Source of the DNA: DATDCV01 sp036524155
GTDB taxonomy: Bacteria; Verrucomicrobiota; Verrucomicrobiia; Limisphaerales; UBA8199
Assembly (NCBI GenBank): GCA_036524155.1
Contig: DATDCV010000139.1
Coordinates: 1 to 16,571, forward strand
DNA: 16,571 nt
Direction of reading: 5' to 3'
Shown here in pieces: positions 8,144 to 13,687 of the stretch (within the stretch, counting starts at the first letter, position 1; the number at the start of each line of letters is the position of its first letter). The position numbers were made by a program, and so were the translations under genes. The notes below the pieces were generated by a model that saw nothing but the letters and a program-made list of their open reading frames with translations, was not told the DNA's origin and made no database searches.

Positions 8144-8215
8144 CATTGTACCATTACTCCAACGCTCCATCACTCTATTGCCGCACGACCTCACCACCCC
8201 ACTTCTCCATGATTC
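8144..8215. repeat. Array of nine degenerate 8-bp tandem repeats between the fumarase subunit genes
   Basis: From 8144 the sequence can be cut into octamers in constant phase: CATTGTAC, CATTACTC, CAACGCTC, CATCACTC, then TATTGCCG, CACGACCT, CACCACCC, CACTTCTC and finally CATGATTC. Eight of nine begin with CA, and six of nine end in TC or AC. The ATG of the beta subunit (8209-8211) lies inside the last unit. CATCACTC (8168-8175) also occurs exactly in the gyrB-gyrA array (13635-13642). The remaining gap 8082-8143 has no recognisable element. Confidence 0.7.
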
Positions 8216-8787
8216 CTCTATCCACTCCCATTTCCGAAGCTGCCGTCCGCGCGCTCAAAGTCGGCGACGAGGTCACCATTACGGGGCTCCTATTCACGGG
8301 CCGTGATGCCGTCCACAAATATCTGCACGATGGCGGCCAACTCCCACCGGGCGTCAGGCTCGGCGGCGGCGTCCTCTACCATTGCGGTCCCGTGGTCATA
8401 AAAGACGACCAGGGAAATTGGAAATGTGTCGCTGCGGGCCCAACGACCTCAATTCGCGAGGAGCCTTATCAATGGCAAGTGATTCGCGACCTCGGCTTGC
8501 GCGGCGTCATCGGCAAAGGCGGCATGGGTGAAAAGACTCTCGAAGCCTGCAAACAATACGGCTGTGTCTATCTGCACGCTGTCGGCGGGGCAGCGCAGGT
8601 CCTGGCGGACTGCATCAAACGCGTGCCCAATGTCTATCTGATGGAGAAATTTGGCGCCCCCGAAGCGATCTGGGAATTCGAGGTCGTCAGCTTTCCTGCC
8701 GTCGTCACCATGGACGCCCACGGCAATTCCCTTCACAAGGAAGTCCTGGCCGCCAGTCAGGCCGAACTGGCCAAATTCGTCTCCTAG
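8209..8787 (+). CDS. Class I fumarate hydratase, beta (C-terminal) subunit
   Basis: 192 residues matching the C-terminal domain of class I fumarases, which closes over the iron-sulfur site of the alpha subunit and carries substrate-binding residues. Conserved blocks are GDEVTITGLLFTGRDAVHKY (19-38), GGGVLYHCGPV (52-62), AAGPTTSIREEPY (75-87) and VIGKGGMGEKT (100-110). The reading frame is open from 8146, but the 21 residues before M8209 are encoded by the octamer repeat array and resemble nothing in the family. Family alignment therefore supports ATG 8209. The gene is co-directional with the alpha subunit (127-bp gap) and the two must form one enzyme. The stop is 6 bases from the end of the convergent rpiB. 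Confidence 0.9.
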   Translation: MIPLSTPISEAAVRALKVGDEVTITGLLFTGRDAVHKYLHDGGQLPPGVRLGGGVLYHCGPVVIKDDQGNWKCVAAGPTTSIREEPYQWQVIRDLGLRGVIGKGGMGEKTLEACKQYGCVYLHAVGGAAQVLADCIKRVPNVYLMEKFGAPEAIWEFEVVSFPAVVTMDAHGNSLHKEVLAASQAELAKFVS

Positions 8788-8793
8788 CCCGAA

Positions 8794-9225
8794 CTACGCG
8801 GCATCGATCATTTGAATGCGTCGCAAGTGGCGCCCCCCCTCGAAAGCCGTCTCCAGCCAAAGTCGGACAATGTCCAACGCCATCTCCGGCGTCATCATCC
8901 GCTGCCCGAGCGACAGCACATTCGCATCGTTGTGCTGGCGGGCCAATCGCGCCGTGTCCAGGTTCCAACAGACCGCGCAGCGAATCCCCTTGACGCGATT
9001 GGCGACCATAGCTTCACCGTTGCCCGACCCGCCCAGCACAATCCCTCGCTCAAACTCCCCTCGCGCCACACCCTCTGCCACGGGCCGGATGAATATGGGG
9101 TAGTCCACCGGCGTACGTGAATGCGTGCCGAAGTCCGTCACTTCATGGCCCAGTTGCCCTACCAGGTCGCGAATTCTCTCTTTATAATCAAATCCCGCGT
9201 GGTCTGACCCAATTGCGATTTTCAT
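8794..9225 (-). CDS. rpiB: Ribose-5-phosphate isomerase B, glutamate-type active site
   Basis: 143 residues of the RpiB/LacA/LacB family. It interconverts ribose 5-phosphate and ribulose 5-phosphate in the non-oxidative pentose phosphate pathway, in the cytosol. Visible blocks are IGSDHAGFDYKE (5-16), DFGTH (31-35), VDYP (40-43), VLGGSGNGEAMVANRVKGIR (63-82), RQHNDANVLSLGQR (96-109) and FEGGRHLRRI (128-137). The catalytic cysteine of the E. coli type (C-G-T-G) is absent. The site reads L-G-G-S-G-N-G-E with Glu71, the arrangement known from mycobacterial RpiB, where the glutamate is the base. Length is typical. The ATG at 9225 is the only sensible start; no Shine-Dalgarno site is seen. Confidence 0.92.
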   Translation of the reverse strand: MKIAIGSDHAGFDYKERIRDLVGQLGHEVTDFGTHSRTPVDYPIFIRPVAEGVARGEFERGIVLGGSGNGEAMVANRVKGIRCAVCWNLDTARLARQHNDANVLSLGQRMMTPEMALDIVRLWLETAFEGGRHLRRIQMIDAA

Positions 9226-9431
9226 GAAGGTTGCCGAGACCCTGCCACGAGATCCCTAACTGTGCCAGTAATTACCAGCCCCCGGATGCGAACGGCTAAG
9301 CCAACTCCGCTTTCGCCAAGGCGCGGACGTTCCGAGCCCGAATGATTGGAGTAGCGGCGGAGGGGGCTCCTTGCGTTGGCCAAAAAGGGATTCGCAAATC
9401 TGCGCTGCTCCTATAGATTCCGCATCAAGGT
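9226..9431. other. Divergent intergenic region between rpiB and pdxH
   Basis: 206 bp between two divergent starts, so it should contain both promoters. I find only weak boxes (for example TATAGA about 20 bases before pdxH). The stretch 9300-9380 is rich in short inverted repeats: GCCAAC/GTTGGC at 9300-9305/9375-9380, CTCCGC/GCGGAG at 9305-9310/9357-9362, and GAGCCC/GGGCTC at 9334-9339/9364-9369. They are mutually exclusive pairings, so no single stable structure is claimed. Confidence 0.3.
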
Positions 9432-10139
9432 ATGTCGTTTTCCGAGCTGCGCAGAGAATACAGTTTGACTGGGCTCAGGCGAGCCGACCTGGAACCCGAT
9501 CCGTTGACCCAGTTCAGGAAATGGTTCGACCAGGCCACCGGCGCTCGCGCCGGCGGACGTGTACGCCGGTTGTTTGTACGCTGGTACAAGCGCCTCTTTT
9601 TAGCCGCCGGCGCCGTCCAAGTCGATCTTAACGCCATGACACTCGCGACGGTTGACCCGCAAGGGCGCCCCTCAACCCGCGTCGTCCTGCTCAAGGCGTT
9701 GGACGAGCGCGGTTTCGTCTTCTACACCAATTACAGCAGCCGCAAGGGTATGGAACTCGCGGGAAATCCCCACGCGGCATTGACGATCTACTGGGCCGAT
9801 CAGGAGAGGCAGGTCTGCGTCGCCGGCACAGCCGATCGGGTGTCGGGCGCCGAATCAGATGCCTACTTCAAGAGCCGCCCCCAACGCAGCCGCATCGCCG
9901 CCTGGGCCTCGGACCAAAGCCAAGTCATTGCCGACCGCGCGGAGCTCGAGGGCAAATGGCGCCAGTACGATGCGAAATACCCTGGGGAAAACGTTCCCCG
10001 CCCCCCATACTGGGGGGGATACGTGCTGGTCCCGGAAAGAGTCGAGTTCTGGCAAGGCCGTCCCAATCGGCTCCACGACCGCTTCCGCTACACGAGGCAA
10101 CCAAACAACTCGTGGCTGATCGAGCGCCTTTCCCCCTGA
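9432..10139 (+). CDS. pdxH: Pyridoxamine/pyridoxine 5'-phosphate oxidase with an in-frame palindromic insertion
   Basis: An FMN-dependent oxidase that converts pyridoxamine or pyridoxine 5'-phosphate to pyridoxal 5'-phosphate in vitamin B6 synthesis and salvage. Conserved blocks in order are DPLTQFRKWFDQA (23-35), NAMTLATVDPQGRPSTRVVL (67-86), FYTNYSSRKG (97-106), ERQVCVAG (125-132), YFKSRPQRSRIAAWAS (145-160) and PPYWGGYVLVPERVEFWQGR (191-210). The substrate-binding RLHDR (213-217) and C-terminal ERLSP follow. The protein has 235 residues against about 215-218 usually. The excess lies at about residues 39-61, a basic, hydrophobic segment where relatives pass almost directly from the WF helix to the N-A-M-T strand. 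It is encoded by a palindrome (see 9547-9613). All catalytic and cofactor motifs are intact, so the enzyme is probably active. Confidence 0.92.
   Translation: MSFSELRREYSLTGLRRADLEPDPLTQFRKWFDQATGARAGGRVRRLFVRWYKRLFLAAGAVQVDLNAMTLATVDPQGRPSTRVVLLKALDERGFVFYTNYSSRKGMELAGNPHAALTIYWADQERQVCVAGTADRVSGAESDAYFKSRPQRSRIAAWASDQSQVIADRAELEGKWRQYDAKYPGENVPRPPYWGGYVLVPERVEFWQGRPNRLHDRFRYTRQPNNSWLIERLSP
9547..9613. repeat. Palindromic element inserted in frame within pdxH
   Basis: GCGCCGGCGG (9547-9556) and CCGCCGGCGC (9604-9613) are a perfect 10-bp inverted repeat. Between them TTGTAC (9574-9579) and GTACAA (9584-9589) form a second perfect 6-bp stem with a 4-base loop. The 67-bp span matches the position and approximate size of the extra segment in the PdxH protein (residues 39-61). 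It resembles in concept the Rickettsia palindromic elements that insert into open reading frames; homology to them is not claimed. Confidence 0.6.
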
Positions 10140-10156
10140 GGCCACAAGTCACGACC

Positions 10157-10277
10157 CAGCGCGTATGCATGAAGCCTCAGAAGGGGGCGGGGACGGCCTC
10201 GTCCCTGCGTTGGTTGAAATGATAGCAGCTCCAGATGGGGACGAGGCCGTCCCCGCCCCTTTCATGCATACGCGCTG
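10157..10277. mobile_element. MITE-like palindromic element with terminal inverted repeats and 9-bp direct duplication
   Basis: The ends are a perfect 17-bp inverted repeat: CAGCGCGTATGCATGAA at 10157-10173 and its complement at 10261-10277. A second perfect 22-bp inverted repeat lies inside (10184-10205 with 10238-10259, core GGGGCGGGGACGG), separated from the left terminus by a 10-base bulge (10174-10183). The central loop is about 32 bases. The flanks carry GTCACGACC on both sides (10148-10156 and 10278-10286), a 9-bp direct repeat as expected of a target-site duplication. The element is 121 bp with no credible coding content, so it would be non-autonomous. It starts 17 bases after the pdxH stop and could also act as a bidirectional transcript-end structure. 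Confidence 0.75.
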
Positions 10278-10328
10278 GTCACGACCCCGGCTTCGGGAAT
10301 TTCGCTTGCTTTTCACGGCGGGAATCCG

Positions 10329-10895
10329 ATGTTTCTTATCGGCGCCCTCGAGAGCATGAGGGTTCCTAAGCACTACGCTGAGATGAAGTCAACCTCGTCG
10401 GTGATCGTTATTTACGAGTGCGCCGAGACGCGCGAGACAGCAGTGGCATTCTGCGACAGGCTGGTGGAGCGTTTCTGGGCCCGTTTTGGCTTTGAAGTGA
10501 GCTGGGTGCCCTACGAGAAGCTCGCAGACAAAGCGTCGGCCAGCGAAGCGGCTGCGAGCGCCGCGGGAGCGGATTTGGTGGTGTTCGCCCACACTCACAA
10601 CCAGGAGCCGCCTCTTTCCGTAAAGCGCTGGATCGAATCCTGGTTAAAGGAGCGTGGCGAAAAGGAGGGCACCCTCGTGGCCCTGTCGACGCCGCCGCCA
10701 CCGGAAGGCACGTGCCCCGTCAGCCAGTCTTATTTCCGGCGCCTCGCCCACCGCGCGGGCATGGATTTTGCCGCTGAACTGCCGATAAATATTGCCTCCC
10801 TTGCCGAGTCTACCGAATCCGTCGCCACGCGGGCCAGCGAGGTTACCAGTGTGCTGGACAGCATCCTGCACCAGCACCACCCACCCGGACTCTGA
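10329..10895 (+). CDS. Uncharacterised alpha/beta (Rossmann/flavodoxin-like) protein
   Basis: I do not recognise a named family. The 188-residue reading alternates predicted strands and helices: strand VIVIYE, helix over TRETAVAFCDRLVERFW, strand FEVSWVPY, helix, strand ADLVVFAHTH, helix SVKRWIESWLKER, strand GTLVALS and a final helix/strand. That is a five-strand pattern like flavodoxin or receiver folds. No P-loop, flavodoxin phosphate loop or phosphorylatable Asp is evident. There is no signal peptide or membrane segment, so it is probably cytosolic. Three starts are possible: ATG 10329, 10356 and 10383. The first beta strand begins a few residues after 10383, so the shortest form (170 residues) would contain the whole fold. 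The gene follows the MITE-like element and converges with gyrA 7 bases away. Confidence 0.6.
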   Translation: MFLIGALESMRVPKHYAEMKSTSSVIVIYECAETRETAVAFCDRLVERFWARFGFEVSWVPYEKLADKASASEAAASAAGADLVVFAHTHNQEPPLSVKRWIESWLKERGEKEGTLVALSTPPPPEGTCPVSQSYFRRLAHRAGMDFAAELPINIASLAESTESVATRASEVTSVLDSILHQHHPPGL

Positions 10896-10902
10896 TGCCC
10901 GG

Positions 10903-13578
10903 TCAACTCGCTGCCGGGGCCTGAGGAACTTCGCCGGCAGCGTCCTCCTGCTGTTCGCTGATGACTGGCGCGATCGCCTGCAGCTTGTCGTTCCCCTCCA
11001 ACTCGATCAGTTTCACACCCTGCGCGTTGCGGCCCGTTTCGCGTATATCCTTCACAAACGTGCGAACCATCTGGCCGCCCTCGGTGATCAGCATGATCTC
11101 CTCGTTGTCCCGCACTGTCAAAGCGCCCACCACGCCGCCGGTTTTCTCGTTGGCCTTCATCGTGATGATGCCTACCCCGCCCCGGGACTGGAGCCGGTAA
11201 ACCGGCTCGGTCCGCCCATCCTCAAGCGCCATGTCAAAGGGCGTGCGCTTACCGATACCGTTCTCTCCCGCCACCAGCAGGGTCGCGTCACGCGCTACGA
11301 GCGCTAGCCCGACCACCGCATCGGTCGCCTCCAGGCGTATGCCCCGCACGCCCACGGCGGGACGGCCCATTGGCCGGACGTCGTCTTCCGAAAATCGGAT
11401 GCTCATACCCTCACGAGTGATCAGCACCACCTGGTCGCGGCCGGATGTAAGCCTGACCGCGATTAAAGTGTCCCCTTCCTCAATCTTGATCGCAATAATT
11501 CCCCCTCTGAGCACGTTCGCAAATTCCGCGATCGAAGTCTTCTTCACGGTTCCCTGCCGGGTCGCAAAGAACAGGTAGCCCTCCTGCTGCCAGGTCGTGT
11601 CCTCTTTATTCGGGCCGGTCTTCGCGACAATCGGAATCGAAGCGGCGATGGTCTCTCCCGGCTTCAGTTCAAGCAGGTTCGCGATGCTTCGCCCTTTCGA
11701 GGCCCGCCCCATGTCGGGAATCTCGTGCACCCGCTCGACATACACGCGGCCGGTGTTCGTGAAAAACATCAGGTAATCGTGCGTGCTGGCCGTAAAGAGG
11801 TGCTCGATGAAGTCCTTGTCGTCTTCGGCTCCGCCCTCGCGCGTCATCATTCCGATGACACCTTTGCCCCCTCGCCGTTGAGACCGGTAAGAGCTCACAT
11901 TGGTGCGCTTGATCAACCCGGCGTGCGTGAGCGTAATGATAACACCTTCGTTGGCGATCAGGTCCTCGATGGCAATCTCGCCCTCATCCGGGACTAACTC
12001 GGTGAGGCGTGGCGTCGCGTACTTCGTTTTGATCTCGAGCAACTCGTTTTTGATGATAGCCAGCACCCGCTCTTCCTTCGCCAGGATATCCATCAGATCC
12101 TTGATTCTCTCCATCAACCCCCGGTACTCCGCCCGCACTTTGTCGATTTCCAGGCCGGTCAACTGATACAATCGCAGCTCCAGAATCGCGTTGGCTTGCG
12201 CTTCGCTGAACGAATAGCGCCCGCTCGTCAGCCGCGCTTCGTTGCGTATGGCGATCCCGATCTTCTCCACCTGCGCGCGCGTAAAATCAAACGCCAGCAG
12301 CTTGATCTTCGCCTCCTCCCGCGTCGCGGAACTGCGAATGATCCGGATGAACTCATCCAGGTTCGCCAGCGCGATGAGATAGCCCTCCAGTTGCTCCGCG
12401 CGTTCCTCGGCCCGGCGCAGCTCGAACTTCGTGCGGCGGATCACGACCTCCCGCCGGTGGTCAATGTAACAATTGACCAGCGCCTTCATCCCGAGCGTCT
12501 TGGGGCGTCCGTGGTCAATCGCCAGCGCGTTCACCGCGAAGCTCGACTCCAGCGCGGTGTGTTGATACAGGTTGTTGATGACGACCTTGGGAATCGCGTC
12601 TCGCCGAATCTCAATCACCACGCGCGTGTTCTCGTCCGATTCATCCCGCACCCCGGTGATGTCCGTGATCACCTTCTCGTTCACCAGGTCCGCGATTCGC
12701 TCCACCAGCAACGCGCGGTTCACATTATACGGGATCTCGGTGATGATGATCTGCTCCTTGCCGCCCTTCAACTGCTCGATGCCGACCTTGCCGCGCACCT
12801 TCAGGCTTCCCCGGCCGGTTTTGAAATAATCGCGGACGCCTTCCAGGCCGCATACCATGCAGCCGGTCGGAAAATCCGGCCCTTTGATGAGTTTCATCAG
12901 CTCTTTGTCGCTGATGTTCGGATTGTCAATCTGGGCGCAGACGCCGTCGATCACCTCGCCCAGGTTGTGCGGCGCAATATTAGTCGCCATACCGACCGCG
13001 ATCCCGGTGCCGCCATTGACGAGCAGGTTCGGGAACGCCGCCGGAAACACCGTGGGTTCGGTCCGCGTCTCGTCGTAATTCGGCACGAAATCGACGGTTT
13101 CCTTCTCCATGTCTTCCATCAACACGGCGCCCAACGGCGCCAATCGCGCCTCGGTGTACCGCATCGACGCCGGCGGGTCGCCTTCCACGGAACCGAAGTT
13201 GCCTTGCCCGTCCACCAGGCGTTCTCGCATCGCCCATGGTTGTGCCATGTGAACGAGGGTCGGGTAGATCGCCTGGTCCCCGTGCGGGTGGTAATTGCCC
13301 ATTGTCTCGCCGACGATTTTTGCGCACTTCAAATGCTTGCGATTGGGCATTACTCCCAAATCGTTCATCGCGTAGAGAATCCGCCGCTGCGACGGCTTCA
13401 ACCCGTCTCGCACGTCAGGCAGCGCGCGCGAAATGATCACCGACATCGAGTAGTCCAGGAACGAGTTCTTGATCTCGTCGGCAACGTTGATCTTGGCGAT
13501 CTTCTCACTCGCCGCGAACAGCGGCGTGTTGCTCACTGGCAGCTCGTTGGGGTCCTTTGGCCCGGCTTCGTTAGGCAT
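10903..13578 (-). CDS. gyrA: DNA gyrase subunit A
   Basis: 891 residues. This is the DNA-breaking and rejoining subunit of the A2B2 gyrase that introduces negative supercoils with GyrB. The N-terminal winged-helix/tower domain has LDYSMSVIISRALPDVRDGL (41-60) and the catalytic Tyr141 in SMRYTEARLAPLG. The C-terminal beta-pinwheel is marked by the GyrA box QRRGGKG (567-573), which distinguishes gyrase from topoisomerase IV. The quinolone-determining region reads GNYHPHGDQAIYP: Gln102 and Pro106 stand where E. coli has Ser83 and Asp87. The C-terminus ends in an acidic, Pro/Ala-rich tail. It follows gyrB on the same strand after a 109-bp gap that carries an octamer repeat array. ATG 13578 is the start; only weak purine stretches precede it. 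Confidence 0.97.
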   Translation of the reverse strand: MPNEAGPKDPNELPVSNTPLFAASEKIAKINVADEIKNSFLDYSMSVIISRALPDVRDGLKPSQRRILYAMNDLGVMPNRKHLKCAKIVGETMGNYHPHGDQAIYPTLVHMAQPWAMRERLVDGQGNFGSVEGDPPASMRYTEARLAPLGAVLMEDMEKETVDFVPNYDETRTEPTVFPAAFPNLLVNGGTGIAVGMATNIAPHNLGEVIDGVCAQIDNPNISDKELMKLIKGPDFPTGCMVCGLEGVRDYFKTGRGSLKVRGKVGIEQLKGGKEQIIITEIPYNVNRALLVERIADLVNEKVITDITGVRDESDENTRVVIEIRRDAIPKVVINNLYQHTALESSFAVNALAIDHGRPKTLGMKALVNCYIDHRREVVIRRTKFELRRAEERAEQLEGYLIALANLDEFIRIIRSSATREEAKIKLLAFDFTRAQVEKIGIAIRNEARLTSGRYSFSEAQANAILELRLYQLTGLEIDKVRAEYRGLMERIKDLMDILAKEERVLAIIKNELLEIKTKYATPRLTELVPDEGEIAIEDLIANEGVIITLTHAGLIKRTNVSSYRSQRRGGKGVIGMMTREGGAEDDKDFIEHLFTASTHDYLMFFTNTGRVYVERVHEIPDMGRASKGRSIANLLELKPGETIAASIPIVAKTGPNKEDTTWQQEGYLFFATRQGTVKKTSIAEFANVLRGGIIAIKIEEGDTLIAVRLTSGRDQVVLITREGMSIRFSEDDVRPMGRPAVGVRGIRLEATDAVVGLALVARDATLLVAGENGIGKRTPFDMALEDGRTEPVYRLQSRGGVGIITMKANEKTGGVVGALTVRDNEEIMLITEGGQMVRTFVKDIRETGRNAQGVKLIELEGNDKLQAIAPVISEQQEDAAGEVPQAPAAS

Positions 13579-13626
13579 ACAGAATCAATCTCTAAATCTC
13601 TTAACAATCACGGGTGGGCGTCCTTC

Positions 13627-13682
13627 GGCCCTTCCATCACTCCCTCAATCCATGAATCCGCCAATCCCTCGCTCCACCCGCC
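13627..13682. repeat. Array of seven degenerate 8-bp tandem repeats between gyrB and gyrA
   Basis: Read on the minus strand (mRNA sense) the units, in exact 8-base phase, are GGCGGGTG, GAGCGAGG, then GATTGGCG, GATTCATG, then GATTGAGG, GAGTGATG, and GAAGGGCC. The consensus is close to GATTGATG/GAGTGATG and every unit begins with G. The array begins 5 bases after the gyrB stop and ends about 50 bases before gyrA. It shares the exact unit GAGTGATG (plus-strand CATCACTC) with the array at 8144-8215. Confidence 0.7.
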
Positions 13683-13687
13683 ATTTC

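Noticed and set aside
10174..10328. Short frames crossing the palindromic element downstream of pdxH
   Set aside because: They read through the inverted repeat in several frames on both strands and have no recognisable protein features.
4453..13682. CRISPR array as an explanation for the repeats
   Set aside because: Units are 8 bp, degenerate and contiguous with no spacers, and no cas genes are present.
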